From Leptotrichia buccalis C-1013-b (lineage in GTDB: Bacteria > Fusobacteriota > Fusobacteriia > Fusobacteriales > Leptotrichiaceae), in assembly GCF_000023905.1 (NCBI RefSeq), contig NC_013192.1, positions 62,001 to 126,000 of the forward strand: 64,000 bases of DNA, written 5' to 3'. Under the pieces are notes generated by a model that searched no databases, had not been told where the DNA came from, and worked only from the letters and a program-made list of their open reading frames with translations. How positions within the stretch are numbered: position 1 is the first letter of the stretch; each line of letters begins with the position of its first letter. A program made the translations under genes and the position numbers. This document shows positions 34,239-43,757 of the stretch, piece by piece.

Positions 34239-35477
34239 ATGATAAGAATAGATCGAAAAGAATATTTAGATTTTTTAGTAAAATCAAAAGACAGACAGAT
34301 AATAAAGGTCGTATCTGGTGTAAGAAGATGTGGAAAATCCACTCTCTTTGAGATATATAAAGATTTTCTGCTTGAAAATGGAGTTGCAAAAAATCAGATT
34401 ATATCCATAAATTTTGAAGATATGGATTATGAAGAACTTACAGATTACAAAAAACTTTACGAATATATAAAATCTAAAATGATTAAAGATAAAAGGAATT
34501 ATATATTTTTAGATGAAATTCAGCATGTGGATAAATTTGAAAAAGTTGTAGACAGCCTTTTTATAAAAGAAAATACAGACCTGTATATAACAGGTTCTAA
34601 TGCCTATTTTATGTCGAGCGAGCTGGCAACCCTTTTAAGTGGGCGTTATATAGAACTGAAAATGTTGCCTTTATCATTTAAGGAGTATTATCAGGCTAAA
34701 TTAGAGTATGAAAAACTGGAGCAGAAGGAAAATAGGACATCAAAAACACTTATACAATATTATAATGAATATATAGTAAACAGTTCGTTTCCTTATACTT
34801 TACAGTTAGACAGTGATTTGAAAAATATACATGAATATTTAAGCGGAATATATAACTCAGTGCTTTTGAAAGATATAGTTGCAAGATTGAAAATTTCAGA
34901 TGTAATGAGACTTGAAAGTGTTGTGAAGTATGTATTTGATAATATCGGTAATTTAACTTCGCTTTCAAAGATAGCGAATACCCTAACTTCAATGGGAAGA
35001 AAAACGGATGCAAAAACCATTGAAAAGTATATTAGAGGGCTTACTGACAGTTTACTTGTGCATGAAGTTAGCAGATACAATATAAAAGGGAAAGAATTCC
35101 TGTCCACATTATCAAAATATTATGTTGCAGATTTAGGACTCAGACAGATGATTTTAGGTAATAGAAATATAGATATGGGTCATATACTGGAAAATGTAAT
35201 TTATCTTGAACTGCTTAGAAGAAAAGGCAATGTATATGTCGGGCAGTTTGATAAAAACGAAATTGACTTTGTTGTTATTAATTCAAATGAAATTGAGTAT
35301 TATCAGGTCGCTTTGACAGTTTTAGATGAAAACACTTTAAAAAGGGAACTGGATACCTTTAAAAATATTAAGGATAACTATCCGAAGTATCTTATAACCT
35401 TAGATGATGTAATGGTAAATACTGACTATGACGGAATAAAGGTTGTAAATGCTCTGGAGTGGTTGTTGGAAGTTTAA
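34239..35477 (+). CDS. AAA family ATPase with DUF4143 (AAA_14) domain
   Basis: 412 residues. Walker A VSGVRRCGKSTLF, Walker B NYIFLDEIQHVDKF, then a SNAYFMSSELATLLSGRYIE sensor region, a winged-helix part, and the C-terminal DUF4143 segment with an endonuclease-like core (GQFDKNEIDFVVI; EYYQVAL). These proteins are common in accessory regions of fusobacteria and Bacteroides; role unknown, possibly stress or defence related. Sits between cobalamin fragments. Confidence 0.88.
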   Translation: MIRIDRKEYLDFLVKSKDRQIIKVVSGVRRCGKSTLFEIYKDFLLENGVAKNQIISINFEDMDYEELTDYKKLYEYIKSKMIKDKRNYIFLDEIQHVDKFEKVVDSLFIKENTDLYITGSNAYFMSSELATLLSGRYIELKMLPLSFKEYYQAKLEYEKLEQKENRTSKTLIQYYNEYIVNSSFPYTLQLDSDLKNIHEYLSGIYNSVLLKDIVARLKISDVMRLESVVKYVFDNIGNLTSLSKIANTLTSMGRKTDAKTIEKYIRGLTDSLLVHEVSRYNIKGKEFLSTLSKYYVADLGLRQMILGNRNIDMGHILENVIYLELLRRKGNVYVGQFDKNEIDFVVINSNEIEYYQVALTVLDENTLKRELDTFKNIKDNYPKYLITLDDVMVNTDYDGIKVVNALEWLLEV

Positions 35478-35489
35478 TGATGTCTAAAA

Positions 35490-35776
35490 CGTATTTATGC
35501 TATTACTGATGTGTTTAATGGAAAATTATATATTGGTTCAGCTTATGGCAATGATTGTTTACTAAATAGATGGAGTATGTTAATAATTTAACTGGAGGAA
35601 ATGTAGAACTAAAAAAAGTTTTAGAGGAAAAAGGTGAAAAATATATTCAAACTAACTTTAAGTACTCTATACTTGAAATTTTTGATACCAAGACAAAACA
35701 GGAATATATATTAGAACGAGAAAATTATTGGAAAAAAGTTTTTGAAACTAAAAAATTTGGAATGAATAAAAATTAG
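35490..35776 (+). pseudogene. GIY-YIG nuclease-family remnant
   Basis: Reading RIYAITDVFNGKLYIGSAYG shows the GIY-YIG core (IYAI...LYIGSAYG) and LLNRW; a frameshift near 35567 is needed to reach YVNNLTGGNVELKKVLEE and the closing KKFGMNKN, which is typical of this family's C-terminus. A TGA lies just before the visible start, so the N-terminus is missing. Non-functional as it stands. Confidence 0.7.
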
Positions 35777-35786
35777 AGGAGAAAAA

Positions 35787-36479
35787 ATGGCTAGTAAATT
35801 AGGTAAATTCTATGGAATAGGAGTAGGAGTAGGAGATCCTGAAAATATAACAGTTAAAGCAACAAAAAGACTGCATGAAGTAGATGTGATAGTACTGCCT
35901 GAGGCAAAAAGCGGAGAAGGAAGTACAGCCTTTAATATTGTAAAAGAATATGTAAAACCAGAAGTAGAGCAATTATTTCTGGAGTTTCCTATGATAAAGG
36001 ATGTGGAAGCGAGAAAAGTTTTTAGAAAAAATAATGCGGATGTAATAAGTGCTGAATTGGAAAAAGGTAAAAATGTAGCGTTTTTAACAATAGGTGATCC
36101 AATGACTTATAGCACTTATACTTATGTATTGGAACATATTTCAGATGATGTGGAAGTTGAAACTATTGCGGGAATAACTTCGTTTAACAGTATTGCGGCA
36201 AGGCTTAATATACCGCTGATGATTGGAGATGAAGATTTAAAAGTAGTTTCTGTCAATAGAAAGACTGATGTTTATAAAGAAATTGAAAATAATCAAAATT
36301 TAGTGTTAATGAAAATTAGCCGAGATTTTGAAAAAATAAAAAAAGCGATTATTGAAACAGGAAATAAAGAAAATATAGTTATTGTTTCAAACTGTGGAAA
36401 AGAAAATGAAGAAATTATTACAGATATTGAAAATGTTGAAAGTGTACATTATTTTTCTACATTAATTCTAAAAAAATAG
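35787..36479 (+). CDS. cbiL: Cobalt-precorrin-2 C20-methyltransferase CbiL
   Basis: 230 residues, SAM-dependent tetrapyrrole methylase family: YGIGVGVGDPENITVKA, VIVLPEAKSGEGSTA and FLTIGDPMTYSTYTYV are CbiL/CobI signatures. Adds the C-20 methyl. Starts 10 bases after the GIY-YIG remnant with GAGGAG upstream. It is separated from cbiD by 1.9 kb of unrelated DNA. Confidence 0.92.
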   Translation: MASKLGKFYGIGVGVGDPENITVKATKRLHEVDVIVLPEAKSGEGSTAFNIVKEYVKPEVEQLFLEFPMIKDVEARKVFRKNNADVISAELEKGKNVAFLTIGDPMTYSTYTYVLEHISDDVEVETIAGITSFNSIAARLNIPLMIGDEDLKVVSVNRKTDVYKEIENNQNLVLMKISRDFEKIKKAIIETGNKENIVIVSNCGKENEEIITDIENVESVHYFSTLILKK

Positions 36480-36490
36480 GGAATAGATGA

Positions 36491-37399
36491 ATGGAAAAGA
36501 TTTCTAAAAGCGTAAAAAAGTTAAAACCTAAAATAATAATATTTATAGTTTTACAAATTTTATTATTTATGTATTATTTCTGGATTGGAAAATATGATTG
36601 GGATTATGGTTTTGATTTGCCATACCGTATAGTTTTTGAAGGAATATTTTCGGTAGTAGTAGGCGTATTTTTTGGTTTAATATTTTATTTATTAGGAAAA
36701 AGTGAAGAATATGAAAATGATAAAATTTTGAAATTGCCAATATTTTTTATAATTTTGTCAATGATATTACTATTTAGAATAGATATTATGGGAGTTATAA
36801 AATTATGTTTTTTCAACGGATTATTCATTTTAGGAATATTTAGAAGTAAAATAGAGATTAGAAGTTATTTGTTTAAAGTTTCTAAAATTACATTATGGTT
36901 TGTTGTAATGTACTTTTTAATACCAATTTATATATTCTTTTTTCCAAATGCTTTTATGATTTTTTTTGCAATAATAGAAAGTATTTTTGGAATTGATAAA
37001 AGCTTTAGTCAATATATAACTTTAATTTCATTTTTTATTACTAATTTCTTTTTTGGATTTTTTATAAAAAAATATTTTGATAAAGAAGAAATTGAAGTTG
37101 TAAGAATATTGACAATAGCAGCCTGTCTAATAATTATGGGAATATTTATTTTTATGGGCTTTAATTGGTATAAAGAAGACTATCACGCAATAATTTATAC
37201 TTTCCCCTACAAAGTTTTGATGTATTTTGAAGAAGGGGAAAATAGTGTCGAAAAATTTGGGATTATAAAGACATTAGAGTCGAGGTACTTTGTTTATGCG
37301 ATGATTGTTAATATGGGATTTTATTTGGGAACTTTGAAAATAAATAATAAAAATAAAAGGAAAAATTGTGTTGAAAACAAGATTGATGGGGATATTTAA
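36491..37399 (+). CDS. Multipass membrane protein of unknown function
   Basis: 302 residues with eight or so hydrophobic helices; charged short loops, e.g. WIGKYDWDYGFDLPYR after helix 1 and FNWYKEDYHAIIYTFPYK before the last. The layout is like the DUF4153 group of fusobacterial membrane proteins, but I am not sure. Starts 11 bases after cbiL and may be co-transcribed. Confidence 0.7.
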   Translation: MEKISKSVKKLKPKIIIFIVLQILLFMYYFWIGKYDWDYGFDLPYRIVFEGIFSVVVGVFFGLIFYLLGKSEEYENDKILKLPIFFIILSMILLFRIDIMGVIKLCFFNGLFILGIFRSKIEIRSYLFKVSKITLWFVVMYFLIPIYIFFFPNAFMIFFAIIESIFGIDKSFSQYITLISFFITNFFFGFFIKKYFDKEEIEVVRILTIAACLIIMGIFIFMGFNWYKEDYHAIIYTFPYKVLMYFEEGENSVEKFGIIKTLESRYFVYAMIVNMGFYLGTLKINNKNKRKNCVENKIDGDI

Positions 37400-37445
37400 T
37401 AAGAAGTAGTTAAAATTTAAGAACTAAAAGAAAGAAGGAATTATT

Positions 37446-38128
37446 ATGAAAAAATATTATTTATTTTGTTACTTGGAGTAGCAATTCAAGGACTAGCAGA
37501 AACAATTGTAAAAGGAACTTATGATACGAAGAAAAAAAGATACATAGAATTAAGTCAAATTTTTGAAAAGGAAATAAATTTGAGTTATGTATTGCCAAGT
37601 GATAAAAAGAATATAGTAACGTATAAAACTGAAAATTATGATATTTTAGTGAGAAAAAGTGATTTATTGGAATTATACAATAAAAATAGAGATAAAAAAG
37701 AAAAGAATATAAAAAATAGTATTTCAGATAAAGATAAAAAATTGGATTATGTCCGTAATTATATTGCTGAATTGGTCGAAAACAATAGGGCAGTTATTTA
37801 TGAAAGAAAAACAAAAAAAGAAATAAAAAATATTGTAAAAGTAAAATACAATAACGATATTTACTATGATGCGGGAAGAGGTTCAAATTACGATGGTTAT
37901 AAATTTTATACAGATAAAAGTTTGTCGCAGGAAATCATGAAATTTGATATTATAACACAATTTGGAGTTGCACTCCACAGCAGTTTGGGAGATAATCCGT
38001 ATAATAGGGAATTGACAGAAAAGGAAAAAGAGTATAGAGAAAAAAATGGAAATCATTTTGAAGAATTAAAGGGATTGTATGAGAAAGCCGTTCAAAATCC
38101 GAATGTTGAACAAAAAATTAGTTATTAG
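37446..38128 (+). pseudogene. Secreted hypothetical protein with a frameshift in its signal peptide
   Basis: A ribosome-binding site (AGAAGGA) and ATG 37446 open a frame that stops at 37479. With one extra A in the A6 run 37449-37454 the product would read MKKILFILLLGVAIQGLAET, a good signal peptide with a GLA cleavage site, continuing into the 220-residue frame at 37466. Homopolymer length change could be phase variation, decay or a sequencing error. The mature part is Lys/Asn-rich with no known domain. Confidence 0.7.
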
Positions 38129-38188
38129 TTAAATATGTTTGATAAGTTATAAATTATTTTTAGAATTTAATATAAATAGGGGGTTAAA

Positions 38189-39256
38189 ATGGGTAAAATT
38201 GAAAAAGGAATTGAGAGTAATATGGTTTATTTGCAAATCAAAGAATTGATGGAAAATGCAAGGAAACAGGTATCTGTAAAGATTAATAATATTCTTGTGC
38301 AGACTTATTGGAAAATTGGGAAAATTATTATAGAAGATGAACAGAAAAATAATGAGAGGGCGGAATACGGGAAAAAACTTTTAAAAGAATTGTCAAAAAA
38401 ATTGACAAAAGAATATGGAAAGGGCTTTTCAAAATCAAATTTATTTAATATGAGAAAATTTTATTTGAAATATCAAAAATTCCAGACAGTGTCTGGAAAA
38501 TTGAGCTGGTCCCATTATTGTGAGATTTTGAGTATATCTGATGATAAAGAAAGAGCATTTTATGAAAGGGAATGTGAAAATTCAAGATGGTCTGTTCGAG
38601 AATTAAAAAGGCAAATTTCAACATCATTATATCAAAGATTACTGCTTTCTTCTGGAGAAATAAATAAGAAAAAAGTTTTGGAATTGTCAAAAGTAGGAAA
38701 TGTTATTCAAAAACCACAAGATATAATAAAAGATCCATATGTATTTGAGTTTTTAGGACTTCCTGAAGATAAATCCTTATTGGAAAGTGATTTGGAAGCT
38801 TCTCTTGTAAAACATATAGAAAAATTTTTGCTTGAACTTGGAAAAGGTTTTATGTTTGTAGGTTCTCAATATCGGATAACTCTGGGGAATAATCATTATT
38901 ATGCGGATATGGTTTTTTATAATAAAGTTCTTAGAAGTTATGTTTTGATAGAGCTGAAAACTTCTAAATTAATGCCTGAAGCTGTGGGTCAGATGAATAT
39001 GTACTTAAACTATTTTAAGGCAGAAGTAAATGATGAGTTTGACAATGAGCCAGTTGGAATAATTTTGTGCACAGATAAAGAAAATGGTATTCAGTCTGAA
39101 TATGCACTAGGTGGACTTTCTAATCAGATTTTTGCTTCAAAATACACGTTGTATATTCCTAATAAGGAAGTGTTTGAAAATGAGGTGGAAAAAGTTTTGA
39201 GGGAGTATAATAAGAAAATAAAATTAAAAGGAATAGAGAATGATAATTATGAATAA
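38189..39256 (+). CDS. YhcG/DUF1016 PD-(D/E)XK nuclease family protein
   Basis: 355 residues. N-terminal DUF1016 domain (VKINNILVQTYWKIGKIIIE; GKGFSKSNLFNMRKFYL), C-terminal nuclease core with YYADMVFYNK and VLIELKTSKLMPEAVGQMN (Asp, then E-x-K). Family members occur near restriction and RNA-processing systems; no restriction genes are beside it here. Its 3' end overlaps the next gene by 17 bases. Confidence 0.88.
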   Translation: MGKIEKGIESNMVYLQIKELMENARKQVSVKINNILVQTYWKIGKIIIEDEQKNNERAEYGKKLLKELSKKLTKEYGKGFSKSNLFNMRKFYLKYQKFQTVSGKLSWSHYCEILSISDDKERAFYERECENSRWSVRELKRQISTSLYQRLLLSSGEINKKKVLELSKVGNVIQKPQDIIKDPYVFEFLGLPEDKSLLESDLEASLVKHIEKFLLELGKGFMFVGSQYRITLGNNHYYADMVFYNKVLRSYVLIELKTSKLMPEAVGQMNMYLNYFKAEVNDEFDNEPVGIILCTDKENGIQSEYALGGLSNQIFASKYTLYIPNKEVFENEVEKVLREYNKKIKLKGIENDNYE

Positions 39257-39581
39257 AAAAGAATTACCGAAGTGTTCTGTTGAAATAACGCTTTCTTTAA
39301 TTTCTAATAAATGGAAAATACTTATAATAAGAGATTTACTCGATGGAACAAAAAGATTTGGAGAGTTGAGAAAATCTATAAACGGAATTTCTAATAAAGT
39401 TTTGACATACAATTTAAGAGAAATGGAGGAGGACAATCTTCTTATAAGAAAGATTTATCCTGAAGTTCCTCCAAAAGTTGAATATTCTCTTACTGAAACA
39501 GGGTACAGCTTAAAACCAATACTGGAAAGTATGGATAAATGGGGTATAAATTACAGAGAAAAACAAAATACGAATAACTGA
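39240..39581 (+). CDS. HxlR-family transcriptional regulator
   Basis: 113 residues: LPKCSVEITLSLISNKWKIL with the family cysteine, then winged helix (NGISNKVLTYNLREMEEDNL; YSLTETGYSLKPILESM). ATG 39240 lies 7 bases after AAGGA and overlaps the YhcG gene. Converges with a pyridoxamine-oxidase-like gene that it could control. Confidence 0.88.
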   Translation: MIIMNKKELPKCSVEITLSLISNKWKILIIRDLLDGTKRFGELRKSINGISNKVLTYNLREMEEDNLLIRKIYPEVPPKVEYSLTETGYSLKPILESMDKWGINYREKQNTNN

Positions 39582-39597
39582 AATTGTATCAAATTAA

Positions 39598-40011
39598 TTA
39601 TAGTTTTTCAATTTTAAAATTTTCATTGGTATAAGTTTTTAAATCAAAAGTCCTGATTTCTTCTACATTAATATAAAAAAGTTCAAAAATAGGATTGTCA
39701 GGAGTTTTAAAAAGTTCTTTTATTGCTGGATATTCATTTAAAACTCTTGTTTTAAGATCAATATCATCAGTAAAATGAATATTTCCATTTACGGATATAA
39801 ATGATAAATAATCTTTTGAATGAGAGAGAAAAGAAACGTAAGGACATTTTTTTAACTGTTTATAAACGTTTTTATTATTTGTAGTTGCAAGATATACATT
39901 ATTTTTTTCAGAAAACAGATATTGTAAAATTCTTGTTTTAGGTTTATTATCATTGAGTGTAGCTAAAATTCCGTAAGAGTTTTCTTTTAATATTTTATTA
40001 TAATCAACCAT
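39598..40011 (-). CDS. Pyridoxamine 5'-phosphate oxidase-family (flavin-binding) protein
   Basis: 137 residues of the PNPOx-like split barrel: YGILATLNDNKPKTRILQYL, VYLATTNNKNVYKQLKKCPY and a short IEEIRTFDL end. Usually binds FMN or F420-like cofactor; exact substrate unknown. GGAGG precedes the ATG; upstream GTTAGCTAAC (about 40041-40050) is a palindrome that may be an operator. Confidence 0.82.
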   Translation of the reverse strand: MVDYNKILKENSYGILATLNDNKPKTRILQYLFSEKNNVYLATTNNKNVYKQLKKCPYVSFLSHSKDYLSFISVNGNIHFTDDIDLKTRVLNEYPAIKELFKTPDNPIFELFYINVEEIRTFDLKTYTNENFKIEKL

Positions 40012-40288
40012 TTTAATTTCCTCCAGATATATTTTTTTGAGTTAGCTAACTATGTTAATTATAGCTTAAAACAGAAAAATTGTGAAGAAGGCACATTTTT
40101 ATTACGAAGTAACAAAATGGTAACTTTAAAAAAGGGGAAAGTGCTATATTAAATTTTATTTATCAAATAACAATGTGTGGCTTATGAAATATGCAGGAAG
40201 TAAATATTTGATATTTGAAAAGCAAAAATAGTTAAAAATAATAATTTATAATTTGATGAAAAATAAATAACATGAAAAGAGAAAAAAG

Positions 40289-40935
40289 TTGGAAATAAAA
40301 AAAGTCTATGATGATAAGGATTGGTATGAAGAATATATTCAAGTTTTAAAAGACGGAAAAGAAATTCATTATGGTGAAAGTTTTGATTTGCCGAAATATG
40401 AAAATGGAAATTATGTGGAAATATAGAGTATTACAAATTTTTTAAAATTTATTTAAAAAAATGGGAAGATAAAATTTATTTTATTCCAAAGTATAATTTT
40501 TGTAATGAGAAGGTATACGGATATTCACCGTTGGAATTTTTGGAAAATGATATAAAAGAAATTTTAGAGAATAAGGAAGAAATTAATAAAATCAAGAAAT
40601 TGACAATAAAGGATATTTTGTGTGAATGGGTATGTAATAGTCAGTTTAGAGAATTTTGCAATAGTTTTGAAGATTATCAGAAAAAATTGGTTAATGAAAT
40701 TTATTTTGTGGATAACGAGATAATTAATAACGACATTTCAGGAAAATTTGAAAAGATTTTTGAAATAAAAAACAAAAAAATAGAAAAAATAAATGTTGAA
40801 GAAGTTGAAAAACTTGATAAAATATCCGTTTATCTTGAAAATGGGAAAGTCTGGGAAGCATTTTTTAAGAAAGATAAAAAAATATATTTGAATACAGAAA
40901 TATCAGTAAGTTTTGAAATAAATGAAATATTATAA
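40289..40935 (+). pseudogene. Broken hypothetical gene
   Basis: A first frame (EIKKVYDDKDWYEEYIQVLK, ending NGNYVEI) stops at TAG near 40425. Two bases later in phase, a second frame continues (EYYKFFKIYLKKWEDKIYFI) to the end SVSFEINEIL at 40935. A 2-base duplication (TA) explains the break. Family not recognised. Bases 40012-40288 hold only the promoter side of the minus-strand gene. Confidence 0.55.
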
Positions 40936-40961
40936 AAATAAAAAAAGAAAGAGGTAATTTT

Positions 40962-41723
40962 ATGAAAAAAGTATACTTCATAGGAGCAGGACCAGGAGAT
41001 CCTGAATTGATTACAGTAAAAGGGCAAAGAATCGTAAAAGAAGCAGATGTAATAATTTATGCTGGATCATTGGTTCCAAAAGAGGTTATTGATTGCCATA
41101 AGGATGGAGCTGAAATTTATAATTCCGCTTCAATGAATTTGGATGAAGTGATGGAAGTTACGATAAAGGCACACAAAAAAGGGAAGCTGGTAGCAAGAGT
41201 GCATACTGGAGATCCGAGCATTTATGGTGCAATAAGGGAACAAATGGATATTCTGGATGAATATGGGATTGAATATGAAGTAATTCCAGGAGTGAGTTCA
41301 TTTGTGGCTGCTGCTGCTGCAATAAAAAAAGAATTTACCTTGCCAGATGTGAGCCAGACAATAATTTGTACAAGACTAGAAGGAAGAACATCTGTTCCTG
41401 AAGCAGAAAGTCTTGAAAGCCTTGCTTCACATAAATGTTCGATGGCAATATTCCTATCTGTACAAATGATTGATGAAGTTGTAAAAAGATTATTAAAACA
41501 TTATGATAAAACAACACCAATTGCAATTGTTCAAAGAGCAACTTGGGAAGATCAGAAAATTGTTATGGGAACATTAGAAACAATTGCTGAACTTGTGAAA
41601 AAGGAAAAAATTACAAAAACGGCACAAATTCTTGTAGGAAACTTTATGGGAAATGAATATTCTAAGTCTAAACTTTACGACAAGGCATTTTCGCATGAGT
41701 TTAGAAAAGGAATTGAAGAATAA
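40962..41723 (+). CDS. cbiF: Cobalt-precorrin-4 C11-methyltransferase CbiF
   Basis: 253 residues; SAM-dependent methylase: YFIGAGPGDPELITVKG, IYAGSLVPKE, ARVHTGDPSIYGAIREQ and IPGVSSFVAAAAA are CbiF/CobM hallmarks. Methylates C-11 of the ring, the step before CbiG/CbiD. GAAAGAGG precedes the ATG. Stands apart from the other cbi genes; a small secreted protein gene overlaps its stop. Confidence 0.95.
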   Translation: MKKVYFIGAGPGDPELITVKGQRIVKEADVIIYAGSLVPKEVIDCHKDGAEIYNSASMNLDEVMEVTIKAHKKGKLVARVHTGDPSIYGAIREQMDILDEYGIEYEVIPGVSSFVAAAAAIKKEFTLPDVSQTIICTRLEGRTSVPEAESLESLASHKCSMAIFLSVQMIDEVVKRLLKHYDKTTPIAIVQRATWEDQKIVMGTLETIAELVKKEKITKTAQILVGNFMGNEYSKSKLYDKAFSHEFRKGIEE

Positions 41724-41995
41724 TGAAAAAACTAATAACAATAATTCTATTTATATTTTCCATGCAAATTTTTGCAGAGCAGTATCAAGTAATAAAACAA
41801 AAAAATGTTACTTTATCAAAAGAGCAGATTGAGGTGGAAAATAAAAAAATTGAAAAAATGTTATATAATTATGATAATGAAAAGCCAAAGAAAATATTAG
41901 AATCTAAACTTCCTCAATTAAAAAATAAATTTAATAAAAACGCACCTATGGAATTAAGTGAGTTTTTTCCAAAAATTCAAAAATTCAAAAATTAA
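41723..41995 (+). CDS. Small secreted protein
   Basis: 90 residues: signal peptide (KKLITIILFIFSMQIFAEQ) and a Lys-rich mature part (KIEKMLYNYDNEKPKKILE). It starts within the stop of cbiF (TAATG), so it is translationally coupled. Not recognised. The same kind of signal peptide occurs in the genes at 37446, 43758 and 44500. Confidence 0.65.
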   Translation: MKKLITIILFIFSMQIFAEQYQVIKQKNVTLSKEQIEVENKKIEKMLYNYDNEKPKKILESKLPQLKNKFNKNAPMELSEFFPKIQKFKN

Positions 41996-42043
41996 TAAAT
42001 GAAATTTTTTTTAATATTGTTTAATGTATAAGGACTTGGAAAT

Positions 42044-43072
42044 ATGAAAATTATAAAACTTGAAAATCAGAAAAATGATTCTTTTTTTGAAGCAGAATGT
42101 TTTTTGCATATTGGAGAAGCAGAAGAAGATAAAAATTATGTGGCATTTGATTTGAGAAGGGAAGATGATCCGCTGTATAGCTGTTCTTATTATGATTTTG
42201 AGAAAGAAAAGGGAGACAAAATATTTCATTGTTTTGATGGGCAGGATTATTCGTGGAAATGTTATGAAAATGAAGTTACGAATGATGAAAAATTGAAAAA
42301 TGAAATTTTAGGAAATTATGATATTTTGAGAAACAGCACAATTAGATATTTGAAAGAAATAATTCATAAAAATAAAGTTGTTTTTTCAAAAAAATTAATT
42401 GAACTTCTTGAGAAAATAAAAGCGGGAGAAAAAATAAACAAGAAGGAATTTCGGGTAGAACTGAAAAAAGTTGGACTGTATAAATCAATTTGGAAAGAAA
42501 AAACAGAAATTTTTGATGATGTTGTAAAACGGGAAATTGGTTTTGAGAAGATAATAAAATTTATTGAAAAAAATAATGTGAATAGGATTGTATTTGATAA
42601 TAACGAGTTTTTAGAAAATGAAGAAATAGGAAAATTTATTAAAGAATATACAATTGTAGAATTTCGTGATTTTAAGCCAATTAAAGATTTTGATATGATA
42701 AAAATGACTTTGGAAGAATGGAATAATCTCAAGAAATGGAAAAAATTGGAAGTAGAAAATAATATTATTGAAATTGAAGAAAAAGATTTTGAAAAAGATG
42801 TTCCGATTTATAGATTAAACGGGAGAAAAATAAATGCAAAAATAGAAATTACAGATTTTGTGGAAATTAAAAATAATTTTCTTTGTTATTTTAATAAATG
42901 GTTTAGCAAGGGAAAAAACGATAATTTAATAGAAAAGGCAGTTATAAAAGGTGTTATACGAGATGGGAGAAAGTTTTATAACTGGATTTTTTTTGATAGA
43001 AATAATAAGATTGTAACAAGAGAAGAATATGATGAATTTGGGAAAAGGTGTGATTTGAAAAATAAGAGTTAA
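42044..43072 (+). CDS. Hypothetical cytoplasmic protein
   Basis: 342 residues, rich in Lys, Glu, Asn and aromatic residues; no signal or membrane segment. Stretches such as LYSCSYYDFEKEKGDKIFHC and GRKFYNWIFFDRNNKIVTRE are noted. Not recognised. In composition it resembles the broken gene at 40289, but I cannot show homology. Confidence 0.65.
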   Translation: MKIIKLENQKNDSFFEAECFLHIGEAEEDKNYVAFDLRREDDPLYSCSYYDFEKEKGDKIFHCFDGQDYSWKCYENEVTNDEKLKNEILGNYDILRNSTIRYLKEIIHKNKVVFSKKLIELLEKIKAGEKINKKEFRVELKKVGLYKSIWKEKTEIFDDVVKREIGFEKIIKFIEKNNVNRIVFDNNEFLENEEIGKFIKEYTIVEFRDFKPIKDFDMIKMTLEEWNNLKKWKKLEVENNIIEIEEKDFEKDVPIYRLNGRKINAKIEITDFVEIKNNFLCYFNKWFSKGKNDNLIEKAVIKGVIRDGRKFYNWIFFDRNNKIVTREEYDEFGKRCDLKNKS

Positions 43073-43143
43073 AAAATATGTAAAATAGTAAAAAAATAAC
43101 ATGATTAAAGAAACTGATAATAGTTTGATAATCATGTTTTTAT

Positions 43144-43602
43144 TTATATTTTGCTATCGAAATATCTTTGTAACATTTGAAGTTTTAACCGTGAAATTGG
43201 GCCTACAATTAGCAATTGCAACGGCAGGGCGGCAATAAAATTCATTCCCCATCCAATAAAATAGGCACTTACAATATTTTGCGGTATTTCAGGACGCATT
43301 AACAAGCCAAAAATAGACATAAATGTAACCATTCCTATAACCATTAAAAGCGAAATTGCTAAAATAATCTGTAATTTAATATTTTTATCAATTGGAAATT
43401 TGAAAGCAATCTTCTTTGCAACAGGTCCGACGATAACTGTATCAAAGAAAAAAGCAACAATAAATCCTGGAATTAATCCAATCGCAAATTTTGCAAAGCT
43501 CAATTTTCCAACAAGGGCCAAATTATAGGCACTCATTCCACAAACCATTAAAAAACACATTGTAACTCCAAAAATAATTCCTTCTTTCTTATTTCTAGGC
43601 AT
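43144..43602 (-). CDS. DUF2798-family membrane protein
   Basis: 152 residues with four membrane helices in two repeats: PRNKKEGIIFGVTMCFLMVC and IGLIPGFIVAFFFDTVIVGP, then LVGPISRLKLQML near the end, a pattern of the DUF2798 family. ATG 43602 follows GGAGGATTTA. Function unknown. Confidence 0.78.
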   Translation of the reverse strand: MPRNKKEGIIFGVTMCFLMVCGMSAYNLALVGKLSFAKFAIGLIPGFIVAFFFDTVIVGPVAKKIAFKFPIDKNIKLQIILAISLLMVIGMVTFMSIFGLLMRPEIPQNIVSAYFIGWGMNFIAALPLQLLIVGPISRLKLQMLQRYFDSKI

Positions 43603-43757
43603 TAAATCCTCCTTCAAAATTATAAATTTCCTATATTATATCACATAAATTATTTTTTCGTAAGTTTTTGCGTTTTAAAATAATTTTTAATTTTAATATT
43701 TCATAAAAATATGTTATACTCTTGTAAGGAAGCTAAAACATAGAATAAGGAGATTTT

